A stretch of DNA of 64,000 bases, from positions 2,712,220-2,776,219 of the forward strand of contig NZ_CP007128.1 of assembly GCF_000522985.1 (NCBI RefSeq), in the 5' to 3' direction. Origin of the DNA: Gemmatirosa kalamazoonensis. Lineage in GTDB: Bacteria; Gemmatimonadota; Gemmatimonadetes; Gemmatimonadales; Gemmatimonadaceae. Shown here in pieces: positions 44,715 to 51,923 of this stretch. A program made the translations under genes and the position numbers. Each line of letters begins with the position of its first letter. Position 1 is the first letter of the stretch. The notes beneath the pieces were generated by a model. That model worked only from the letters and a program-made list of their open reading frames with translations, made no database searches and was not told where the DNA came from.

Positions 44715-45563
44715 TCAGCGCAGGGCGCGCCGCATCTCGTGCAGCACGTCGAGCAGCGGGGCGCCGCGCCCCGGCCCGAGCTCGCCGCGCTCGAGCTGGT
44801 CGAGCACGTGCTCGAGCGCCATCTGCACCCGTTCGGCCCGGGTGCGGTGGCCGCGGGCGAGCGCCCAGCCCACGCCGGCGCCGGCGAGCAGCGGCAGGGC
44901 GGCGATCGGCACGACCACGGCGAGCAGCGCGTGGGCGACGACGCCGACGCCGATCATGCCGGCCCCGGCGAGCGCGCCGCCCGTCGCCGCGACGCTGCCC
45001 GCCGTCAGCCGCTGCCGGCGGCCCCCGCTCAGGTCCGCGTCGAGCCGCACCAGCGTCTGCCCCTCGCCGGCGTCGGTCATCGTGAGCGCGAGCGCGGAGA
45101 GGCCGCGGAGGATGCGGGCCTCGTTGCCGCTCAGCCCGCGCTTGAGGTTTCCCACGAAGTCGCTCCGCGGCTCCCACAGCGTGCGCTCGCCGACGCGCCG
45201 CAGCACGCGGAGACACGCCTCGCGCTCCAGCCACGGCTCGAGCGTGCCGGCCACCTGCGCCGGCGCCCCGCGGACGATGCGCGCGGCGGAAACCGTCCCC
45301 GGTCCGGCGATGCGCGCCGCGAGCCCGTGCTCCTCCGGCAGCACGACGCGTGTCCGCTCCTCGGCGATGGCGCGACGCACGAGGTCGGGGGCGATCCCGG
45401 CCTCGCGCGCGACCTCGAGGACCTGCGCCTCGGTCAGCGCGCCGGTCTCCGGCGCCTCCGCCCCGGCGCCCTGCAGCTCGGCGGCGCGCGCGAGCACCCG
45501 CTCGACGGCGGCGCGATCGAGTGCGGGGCGGGCGGGGAGGGGCGGGCGGGGGTCGTTGGGCAT
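44715..45563 (-). CDS. Membrane protein of unknown function (282 residues)
   Basis: The start at 45563 has a TACATT box 6 bases upstream and no Shine-Dalgarno. The N-terminal ~60 residues form a helical, possibly DNA- or protein-binding domain (LTEAQVLEVAREAGIAPDLVRRAIAEER). A beta-rich middle follows (TLWEPRSDFVGNLKRGLSG, QTLVRLDADLSG). Two adjoining membrane helices come next (GGALAGAGMIGVGVVAHALL and VPIAALPLLAGAGVGWALA), with a charged C-terminal helix. I have no family name for it. It is a single gene between the Rieske operon and the lipoprotein operon. Confidence 0.55.
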   Translation of the reverse strand: MPNDPRPPLPARPALDRAAVERVLARAAELQGAGAEAPETGALTEAQVLEVAREAGIAPDLVRRAIAEERTRVVLPEEHGLAARIAGPGTVSAARIVRGAPAQVAGTLEPWLEREACLRVLRRVGERTLWEPRSDFVGNLKRGLSGNEARILRGLSALALTMTDAGEGQTLVRLDADLSGGRRQRLTAGSVAATGGALAGAGMIGVGVVAHALLAVVVPIAALPLLAGAGVGWALARGHRTRAERVQMALEHVLDQLERGELGPGRGAPLLDVLHEMRRALR

Positions 45564-45569
45564 GGCTGA

Positions 45570-45575
45570 AATGTA
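45570..45575 (-). promoter_or_regulatory. -10-like TACATT box, leaderless start candidate
   Basis: On the minus strand TACATT is followed by 6 bases and the ATG at 45563. No Shine-Dalgarno is present. Confidence 0.4.
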
Positions 45576-45581
45576 AGACGA

Positions 45582-45671
45582 GGCGGCGCTGAAACCTCGG
45601 CGCTGATACCCCGGCGCTCGTACGGCGGCACTGATGACGCGCGGCTTCAGCGCCGCCGTTTCAGCGCCGCC
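45582..45671. terminator. Word-repeat hairpin of GGCGGCGCTGAAAC units
   Basis: ggcggcgctgaaac (45582-45595) is exactly complementary to gtttcagcgccgcc (45658-45671). Related cggcgct and cttcagcgccgcc words lie between. It follows the lipoprotein gene, whose stop is at 45703, and probably terminates it. Confidence 0.45.
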
Positions 45672-45702
45672 GTTTCAGACCCGCCTCACCAGCGCCGCCC
45701 CA

Positions 45703-46848
45703 TCAGATCCCACCCAACACCACGTCGATCTGCTTCGCGAGCGCATCCGCGATCGGCTGCGGCAGCGGAAACGCCGCCGTCAGCGCCGCCACCGGGTCCC
45801 CGCCTGCCGACGCCCCCGCCGTCGCGAGGTAGTACCGCGCGTAGCCCGCGGCGAGGTCCGGTGCCGTCTTCTGGAGCAGCATCAGGCCGCCGCGCACCTG
45901 CGCCGCGCTCACGTAGCGGTCGGCGAGTCCGGCGCGCTGATCGGCCGGCGACACGTTGTCCGTCACGATCGGGCCGGCGGTCGACCCGACGAACTCGTGC
46001 ACCGCCGTGTACAGCGCCTCCGCGGCGGCTGCCGGCGACGACGGGAAGCTCACCGCGACCAGATTGCTGTTCGGCCCACCGCTCTGCGTCCGCCCCTCGC
46101 CGCCTAACGGAAGCGACGGCACGATCTCGCCGCCGCGCTGCTGGGTGTTCAGCAGGAATCGCTGCACGCGCGGGCCGAGTCGATCCCACTCCGACCGGAT
46201 CGCGGCGAGCGTCGCCGCGCGGTCGCGCTGCTGCGCCGCCCAGTAGTCGCGATAGAAGCGCGCGTACTCGTCGTCGAGCGCGCCGGCGAAGACGCGCAGC
46301 CACTCGCGGTCCGCCGGCGTGCGGAACACGTTCGCGAGGATGGCGATCGCGCGCGCCGTCTCCTGATCGCCGGCGCGCTGCGGGTTGCCGCCGCTCTGCA
46401 CCACGTAGTCGACGGCGCGGCGCAGCGTGTCCCACGACTCGAACGCGAACGGGACGAACTGGGCGTCGAGCGGAAGCGACGGGTTCACGCCGAAGCGCTC
46501 GCGCAACCGGTCGCGCTCCGCGTCGAGACGCGTCGTGACGCCCGCGCGCGTGCGCGTCGCGCGCATCTCGTCGCGATAGCCGCGTCGGAACAGCGGCACG
46601 CGCGCCGTGTCGTCCATGAGCATCGCGAGGCCGTGCAGCCACAGGTCCACGTGCTCGCGTGGACGCACGGTCCACGTCAGTCCCTGCGGCGCCGCGCTCG
46701 ACGCCGGCACCGGCAGGGGAGTCGTCGTGCTCGCGGGCGGTGCGCCGGCGCTCGACGAGCATCCGAACAGTACGAGGGCGCCTAACGCGGCGAGGGTGCG
46801 GGCCGCGCGGCGTCCGGTACGCGGCATCTCGGTGGCGACGATCGACAT
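45703..46848 (-). CDS. Lipoprotein of unknown function
   Basis: This protein is 381 residues from 46848; a second possible ATG at 46827 would give a shorter leader. The signal ends LVLFGC, a lipobox. The mature part is helical and Arg/Asp-rich, with a mid-segment FAGALDDEYARFYRDYWAAQQRD and EALYTAVHEFVGSTAGP. The HE pair recalls zinc peptidases, but there is no HExxH, so I do not call one. It ends with PQPIADALAKQIDVVLGGI. It follows the cytochrome c gene by 22 bases and is probably co-transcribed with it. Confidence 0.55.
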   Translation of the reverse strand: MSIVATEMPRTGRRAARTLAALGALVLFGCSSSAGAPPASTTTPLPVPASSAAPQGLTWTVRPREHVDLWLHGLAMLMDDTARVPLFRRGYRDEMRATRTRAGVTTRLDAERDRLRERFGVNPSLPLDAQFVPFAFESWDTLRRAVDYVVQSGGNPQRAGDQETARAIAILANVFRTPADREWLRVFAGALDDEYARFYRDYWAAQQRDRAATLAAIRSEWDRLGPRVQRFLLNTQQRGGEIVPSLPLGGEGRTQSGGPNSNLVAVSFPSSPAAAAEALYTAVHEFVGSTAGPIVTDNVSPADQRAGLADRYVSAAQVRGGLMLLQKTAPDLAAGYARYYLATAGASAGGDPVAALTAAFPLPQPIADALAKQIDVVLGGI

Positions 46849-46870
46849 GGCGAGTTCGAGAGCGGTTCGG

Positions 46871-47686
46871 TCACGGGCGGCGCGGCGCGGGGGGCGGCGG
46901 CGGCACGGTCGGCCGTCGCACGGGCGCCCGGGCAGCCGCGCCGGCGACGGGAGCATCCGCATTCACCGCGCCGGCAGCCGCGTCGGGCGGAGGAGGCACC
47001 GTCGGTCGCGGCACGGTGGTCGGCGCGGGTGCCTTCGGTGCCGGCACGCCGGCGTGCGCCGTGTCCGGCGTCGTTCCCGGCTGCGACAGCGTCCGCACGT
47101 ACGCCGCGAGACGTCGCACGTCCTCCGCCGACAGCTGCCCCGCGTACGACGGCATCGCGACCCGATAGCTCGGCGACGGTGGCGCCCCGCGGGTGATCAC
47201 CTGCGCGATCGCGGCCACCGATCCATCGGTGAGCCGTCCGGGGATGAGCCGCAGGCTGGGGCCGAGCCCCGGCGCGCCCTCGCCGATCGGACCGTGGCAG
47301 CCGACGCAGCGCCCCGTGCCGTGGTACACCGCGTCTCCGGCCACGCTGTCCGCGACCGTGACGACGTCGGTCGGCGTGCTGTCGATCGCGGCGGGCGCCG
47401 GCATCGGCGCGGTATCGAGCGCCGGGGCGTCCGACGCGCCGACGTGCGGCGCCACGCTCGACGCGAGCGTGCTGTCGTCCGGCAGCCGATCCGCGCCGCG
47501 TCGCCCGAACAGCGCGTCGGGCCCGGGCAGGAAGCCGAGGTACAGCGCGAGCCCGGCGCTCGCCGCCGCGACGATGCCGAGGAACGCGAGCGCGATCGGG
47601 ACGGCGCGGCTCCGCTTTCGTCCGCGCCTGGGGCGCCCACCGCTGCCGCGTGACCCACCGGACGCCGCGCGCCGCGGAGGGCTCAT
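46871..47686 (-). CDS. Membrane-anchored c-type cytochrome
   Basis: This 271-residue product starts at 47686, overlapping the stop of the zinc-ribbon gene (ATGA). An Arg/Gly-rich cytoplasmic tail precedes one membrane helix (about residues 29-52). A Pro/Ala linker follows, then one heme c site CVGCH (127-131) and a distal Met in the segment RVAMPSYAGQLS. The C-terminus is a Pro-rich repeat tail (VPRPTVPPPPDAA, VRRPTVPPPPPAP). The domain matches class I cytochromes of the cbb3/CccA type and faces the periplasm. No oxidase genes are adjacent, so the electron partner is unknown. Confidence 0.82.
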   Translation of the reverse strand: MSPPRRAASGGSRGSGGRPRRGRKRSRAVPIALAFLGIVAAASAGLALYLGFLPGPDALFGRRGADRLPDDSTLASSVAPHVGASDAPALDTAPMPAPAAIDSTPTDVVTVADSVAGDAVYHGTGRCVGCHGPIGEGAPGLGPSLRLIPGRLTDGSVAAIAQVITRGAPPSPSYRVAMPSYAGQLSAEDVRRLAAYVRTLSQPGTTPDTAHAGVPAPKAPAPTTVPRPTVPPPPDAAAGAVNADAPVAGAAARAPVRRPTVPPPPPAPRRP

Positions 47687-48465
47687 CGCGCGCCGGTGCC
47701 GAGCGCCGCGTCGTCCATCGCCCGTCCGCAGGTGATGCAGTAGTGCCACCCGACCTCGAGCTCCGTGCTGCACGCCGGGCAGTGCCTAACGGTCACGTTC
47801 TGGCCGCAGTGCGGGCAGTACGTCACCGGCCGTCCTTCGGGGAGCGCCTGGCCGCAGTAGCGGCACGGGCCTCCGATCGCCGTCGGGCCGGGGCGCGTCT
47901 CGTGCGACGACGGCGCGGGGATGTCACGCAGTGGCGCGGTCGCCGGCGGCGGCGTCTCCGGCATCGCGCCGGCGGGCGGCCACGATGCGTCGAGCTTCGG
48001 CGAGTCGAGCTTCAGCGAGTCGAGCGTCGGCGCCTCGAGCATCGGCGCCTCGAGCGTCGCCGTCTCGTCGCGCGGCGCATCGGCGCGCGGCGCATCGGCG
48101 CGCGGTGCCTCCGCGGTCGCGCCGGTCGTCGTCGCGCTGCCCGTCGTGCCGTTGGTCAGCGCGACCGTCGCGAGCGCGTGATCGCGCAGCACGGCGGCGT
48201 CGGGCTCCGGCGACGCGAGCGCGCGGCGGAACGCGTCCGCCACCGTCGGCTCGACGCGCAGGTAGCCTCGCTCCCCCGAGGCGAGGCGCATGAGCGCGAG
48301 CTCGTACTGTCGGGCCGACTCGAACCGCAGCGACGGACGGTTCGTGCGATACGGCACGAGGTGCTCCTGGATGTCGCCGAGCCGGAACGTGCGCTCCAGG
48401 AGGTGAGGGAAGCCGTCGCGGACGTTCGCGACGAGGCGTTCGTGGAGGCGATCGAGGTCGTCCAT
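47683..48465 (-). CDS. Double zinc-ribbon protein with repeat linker
   Basis: This is a 260-residue predicted cytoplasmic protein. The N-terminal ~80 residues are helical (LHERLVANVRDGFPHLLERTF). The linker has imperfect repeats of ADAPR, LEAP and LDS words. The C-terminus carries four CxxC knuckles, CRYC, CPHC, CPAC and CITC, forming two zinc ribbons. Such ribbons act as protein or nucleic-acid docking modules. It is the first gene of an operon with a cytochrome c and a lipoprotein. The function is not known. Confidence 0.65.
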   Translation of the reverse strand: MDDLDRLHERLVANVRDGFPHLLERTFRLGDIQEHLVPYRTNRPSLRFESARQYELALMRLASGERGYLRVEPTVADAFRRALASPEPDAAVLRDHALATVALTNGTTGSATTTGATAEAPRADAPRADAPRDETATLEAPMLEAPTLDSLKLDSPKLDASWPPAGAMPETPPPATAPLRDIPAPSSHETRPGPTAIGGPCRYCGQALPEGRPVTYCPHCGQNVTVRHCPACSTELEVGWHYCITCGRAMDDAALGTGAR

Positions 48466-48508
48466 GCGCGATCCGGTGGTGACGGAGCCGCGCGGGTCGG
48501 GCGCGGCG

Positions 48509-48688
48509 TTATGGGCCTACGCTGTCGGTCCTGTCGTCGATGGTCGATCGATACTTCCCGCGCGCCGCCGCCCCGGCGCGGTCCAGCACGCGCTCGACGA
48601 TCGTCTTGTCGTGCCTTCTCGCGTCCTTGTACCCGTAGCCGTAACCGATGGCGACGCCGACCGCGAGAATGAGCAGAGTCTTGACCAT
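48509..48688 (-). CDS. Small single-pass membrane protein
   Basis: This 59-residue protein has an N-terminal helix VKTLLILAVGVAIGYGYGY and a basic tail KDARRHDKTIVERVLDRA. The start at 48688 puts the helix directly after the first residues. Glycine-rich GYGYGY at the membrane edge is unusual. I recognise no family. It stands alone between the RNase HI-like gene and the zinc-ribbon gene on the same strand. Confidence 0.5.
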   Translation of the reverse strand: MVKTLLILAVGVAIGYGYGYKDARRHDKTIVERVLDRAGAAARGKYRSTIDDRTDSVGP

Positions 48689-48794
48689 TGGTGTCCAGGA
48701 ATGGGGGAAAGCCGCGGCGGCCCGCCGTTGGGCCACCTCCACGTCCCTGAACGACGCTCTGCCGGCAGGCCCGGCAACGCCGGCGTGACCCGCA

Positions 48795-49400
48795 TCACCG
48801 GCCGCCGAACGCCACCGCCGCTGGCGGGAACGGATCGACGACTCCGCGCAACGCCCCCTTCGCCTGTTGCGTCGACACCCATGCCTCGAACCCCGACGGC
48901 ACGAGGCCGCGCGACGCCGTGCGCTCCGCCGCCGCGCGCGTCGCGAGGAAGTTCGCGTACTCGTTCTGCGGATGCCCGTTGTGCCCGCGCACCCACCGCC
49001 ACGCGCATTGATGCGCCTCGACTTCCGCGACGGCCTCCTGCCACAGCTCGAGGTTCTCGATCGGACCCGTCTTCCGCGTCCAGTTGCGCTTCATCCACGA
49101 CGGCACCCACTGCGTCATGCCGTCGACGATGTACTTCGAGTCGCTCGTGAACACGACGCTGAACGTGTTGCCCTTGCGCGACAGTCCGCGGAACGCCTCG
49201 ATCACCGAGCGCAGGGCCATGCGGTTGTTCGTCGTGTCCGGCTCGCTGATCCAGTAGTCCCAGCGCAGGATCTCGCCGGTGCGCGGGTGCTTCCACTCGA
49301 CGAGCCCTCCCGCACCGCCCGGCGTCGCGCCGGCCCGACCGTTGCCGAGGCACGACTCGTCGGCGTACACCGCGACGAGCGGATGTGCCGCACCGCTCAC
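48795..49400 (-). CDS. rnhA: RNase HI-like protein lacking two catalytic acids
   Basis: This 201-residue protein starts at GTG 49400, overlapping the stop of the preceding small gene. The RNase H fold is clear: VYADESCLGNG, then TTNNRMALRSVIEAF, FTSDSKYIVDGMTQW, and WRWVRGHNGHPQNEYANFL. Compared with the E. coli enzyme, Asp10 (here 14), Asp70 (87) and His124 (140) are kept. Glu48 is replaced by Ala62 and Asp134 by Asn150. Gly11 is replaced by Glu15, next to the first Asp. RNase HI cuts RNA in RNA-DNA hybrids by a two-metal mechanism using these acids. Activity is therefore doubtful or altered. Confidence 0.82.
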   Translation of the reverse strand: MSGAAHPLVAVYADESCLGNGRAGATPGGAGGLVEWKHPRTGEILRWDYWISEPDTTNNRMALRSVIEAFRGLSRKGNTFSVVFTSDSKYIVDGMTQWVPSWMKRNWTRKTGPIENLELWQEAVAEVEAHQCAWRWVRGHNGHPQNEYANFLATRAAAERTASRGLVPSGFEAWVSTQQAKGALRGVVDPFPPAAVAFGGR

Positions 49401-49618
49401 TCCACCACCTCGAACCGCTCGATCTCGTCGATGTAGATGTCGAGGCGGTCGCCGGTGGTTGGATGGGTCGCCTCGATGATCTCGCGGCCCCCGGTGAGCC
49501 GCAGTCGTCGCGGCACGACGACGACCTCGCGCTTGCCCGAGCGAAGCACCGAGATGCGCTTGCCGTCGACGACCGCGCGCTCCAGCGCGTCGTACTGCTT
49601 CGTGGTGAAGATGCTCAT
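49397..49618 (-). CDS. Small protein coupled to the RNase HI-like gene
   Basis: This is a 73-residue, beta-rich, charged protein, with RISVLRSGKREVVVVPRRLRL and GDRLDIYIDEIERFEVVE as its best-defined segments. The ATG at 49618 has TAGCTT 6 bases upstream, though part of that box is the stop codon of the M20 gene. Its stop overlaps the GTG of the RNase HI-like gene. The tight coupling suggests a functional link with nucleic-acid metabolism; the family is unknown to me. Confidence 0.55.
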   Translation of the reverse strand: MSIFTTKQYDALERAVVDGKRISVLRSGKREVVVVPRRLRLTGGREIIEATHPTTGDRLDIYIDEIERFEVVE

Positions 49619-49627
49619 GCGCGAAAG

Positions 49628-50794
49628 CTAACACCACCGTGCGACGAGTTCCGCCAGCGCGGCGGTCGCGCGCTCGATCTCGTCGACGGGAACGTACTCG
49701 GTGTCGGCGTGCGCGAGCGCGATGTCGCCCGGGCCGAAGCACACCGCCGGGATCCCCGCGCCGTTCAGCAGCGCCGCGTCGGTCCACGCGCTCATCCCCT
49801 CGAGCGGCGTCGGCGGCTCGCCCACCGCGCCTAACGCGTCGACGAGCGCCCGCACGATCGGGGCGCCGGCCGCGACGTCGCTCGGCGGCTGCTCGAGATC
49901 GAGCGTCACGTCGGCGTCGAACGACGGGCGCCGCGCGCGTACGCGCTCGCACGCGGCGCGCACCTCGTGCAGCGGCGCGTCGGCCGACTCACCCGGAATC
50001 GTGCGCCGCTCCAGTCGCAGGACGCAGCGGTCGGGATACGTCGACAGCCCGCTCCCGCCGCCGATCAGCGACGCGTGCAGCGACGGCCGGCCGAGCAGCG
50101 GATGCGCCGTGCGGCGCGGCAGCTCCTCGGCGTCGAGCGCATCGAGCTCCGCGAGCAGCAGCCCCGCGTGGCGGATCGCGTCGACGCCGAGCTCCCAGCG
50201 GCTGCCGTGCGCCGCGTGGCCGCGCACGGTGACGGTGAGCCACGCGAATCCCTTGTGCGCGGGCATGACGCGCAGCCGCGTCGGCTCCGTGACGATCGCC
50301 GCGTCCGCGCGCACGCCGCTCTCCACGAGCGCGCGCGTGCCGAGGCTTCCGTATTCCTCGTCGGCGACCGCGGTCACGATCACCTCGCCGCGCAGCGCGC
50401 CGGCGTCGCGCGCGCGCACCGCCGCGGCGCACATCGCGGCGATCCCTCCCTTCATGTCCGCCGACCCGCGTCCCCACAGCCGCCCGTCGCGCGCCTCGCC
50501 GTCGAACGGTGCGTGCGTCATCCCGTCGGTTCCCACGACGTCGAGATGACCGTTCAGCAGCAGCGACCGTCCGCGCGCGACGCCGATCGGCGGCGCGAGC
50601 CGCGCGATCACGTTAGGCCGCCTGGGCGCCGCGTCGACCACCTCGACCGCGAAGCCCCATGCGCGCAGCACGTCCGCGAGCACGCGCGCGCACTCGCGCT
50701 CGCCCGGCGCGCCGGGGACGAGCGTCGGGTTGCGCGAGTCCACGCGCACGAGGGCCGCCGTTAGGCCGAGCGAATCGCCGGGTGCGATCGTCAT
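49628..50794 (-). CDS. M20-family peptidase (ArgE/DapE-like)
   Basis: This 388-residue zinc-dependent amidohydrolase contains LLLNGHLDVVGTDG with the first metal His/Asp, GRGSADMKGGIAAM with the bridging Asp, and TAVADEEYGSLGTRA with the catalytic Glu pair. The dimerisation (lid) domain follows with VRGHAAHGSRWELGVDA. The end contains GPGDIALAHADTEYVPVDEIE with the last His. It matches ArgE/DapE/carboxypeptidase G2 enzymes, which hydrolyse N-acyl amino acids or small peptides. Which substrate is used cannot be read here. It follows the GHMP kinase by 4 bases, so the two are co-transcribed. Confidence 0.88.
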   Translation of the reverse strand: MTIAPGDSLGLTAALVRVDSRNPTLVPGAPGERECARVLADVLRAWGFAVEVVDAAPRRPNVIARLAPPIGVARGRSLLLNGHLDVVGTDGMTHAPFDGEARDGRLWGRGSADMKGGIAAMCAAAVRARDAGALRGEVIVTAVADEEYGSLGTRALVESGVRADAAIVTEPTRLRVMPAHKGFAWLTVTVRGHAAHGSRWELGVDAIRHAGLLLAELDALDAEELPRRTAHPLLGRPSLHASLIGGGSGLSTYPDRCVLRLERRTIPGESADAPLHEVRAACERVRARRPSFDADVTLDLEQPPSDVAAGAPIVRALVDALGAVGEPPTPLEGMSAWTDAALLNGAGIPAVCFGPGDIALAHADTEYVPVDEIERATAALAELVARWC

Positions 50795-50798
50795 GCGC

Positions 50799-51815
50799 TC
50801 ACCGCGACTCGACGGTGACGCCGGCGCGGTCCACGGCGATCTCCACGAGGTCGCCGAGCGCCGCGACGGCGGCGCGCACCGCCTCCTCGCGCCCGTCCGC
50901 CGCGAGCGCCAGCACGCAGCCGCCGCCCGATGCGCCGAGCGCCTTCGCGCCGAGCGCGCCCGCCGCGTGTGCGCGCGCGATCACCTCGTCGATGCGCGCC
51001 GTCGGGATCCGGGGATGCAGCACGCGCTGGTGCGTCCAGTGCTCGGCCAGCAGTCGGCCGACGTCGTCCACGCGCGCCGCGACGAGCGCGTCCGCAATCT
51101 CGGCCGCGATCGCCTTCATGCGCGCGAGCGCAGACACCACGCGCGGCTCGCCCGACTGGTACGCGCCCAGCACGCCCGTGATCGTCTCGCCGGAGATGCG
51201 CGACTCGCCCGTGTAGACGACCACGCTCCGTCGCGCCATCGCGTCCAGCGTCGCGTCGGACACCGGCAGTCGCGTCACGCGCGTCGTGCCGCCCGCGTCG
51301 AAGTCGAGACGCAGCGCGCCGCCGAACGCGGCGGCGTAGTGGTCCTGCCGGCCGCCGGGGATCCCCGCGTCCTCCACCTCCACCGCGCGGCTCCATTCGG
51401 CCAGCGCCGCGCGCCGCGCGTCGTCGAGCGCATCGGCCGGCAGCTCGCCGCGCCACGAGGCGAGCGCCGCCGCCAGCGCGACCCCGGCCGCCGACGAGCC
51501 GCCGAGCCCCGCGCTGACCGGGAAGTCGCTCCACACGTCGACCGCGACGTCGCGTACGCCCGCGCGGTGCAGTGCGGCCGTCGCGAGCCCGGGCCGGCGC
51601 TCGTGCCGCCCCGTCGCGCGGAACGCGGTCGCGTCGTCGTCGCCGATGCGCACGGTCGCGTACCGGGCGATCGCGAGGTTGCACACGCACCCGCCGATCT
51701 CGTCGTGGTACGGCGGCACGTCGGTCCAGCCGCCGGCGAAGTCGAGTCGCGCGGGCGCGCGGGCCACCACGGTGCGCGTGCCCGCGCGCGGCGGAATGCT
51801 GGATGCGGCGTGCAT
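50799..51815 (-). CDS. GHMP-family sugar kinase (HddA-like)
   Basis: This 338-residue product starts at 51815. The N-terminal RAPARLDFAGGWTDVPPY matches the GRxDFxGGxTDxP block of HddA-type kinases and L-fucokinase relatives. SAGLGGSSAAGVAL is the ATP-binding GHMP motif. The C-terminal GAKALGASGGGCVLAL is motif 3. The family phosphorylates sugars such as D-glycero-D-manno-heptose 7-phosphate or fucose-related compounds. There are no heptose or fucose genes beside it, so the sugar is unknown. TAAGAT-like sequence lies about 20 bases upstream. It heads an operon continuing into the peptidase gene. Confidence 0.85.
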   Translation of the reverse strand: MHAASSIPPRAGTRTVVARAPARLDFAGGWTDVPPYHDEIGGCVCNLAIARYATVRIGDDDATAFRATGRHERRPGLATAALHRAGVRDVAVDVWSDFPVSAGLGGSSAAGVALAAALASWRGELPADALDDARRAALAEWSRAVEVEDAGIPGGRQDHYAAAFGGALRLDFDAGGTTRVTRLPVSDATLDAMARRSVVVYTGESRISGETITGVLGAYQSGEPRVVSALARMKAIAAEIADALVAARVDDVGRLLAEHWTHQRVLHPRIPTARIDEVIARAHAAGALGAKALGASGGGCVLALAADGREEAVRAAVAALGDLVEIAVDRAGVTVESR

Positions 51816-51923
51816 GATGGAGGTCGGGAGGCTGCGTAATCTTAGCGCACGAGCGGACTGCTGCGTGGGCGCGCCGCGGCATGCAGAGTGTGATCTCGGG
51901 CACGTTCGTTGCCCGCCACGCGG

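Noticed and set aside
45703-46848. Zinc metallopeptidase call for the lipoprotein
   Set aside because: Only HE is present (VHEFVG); there is no HExxH or other metal site.
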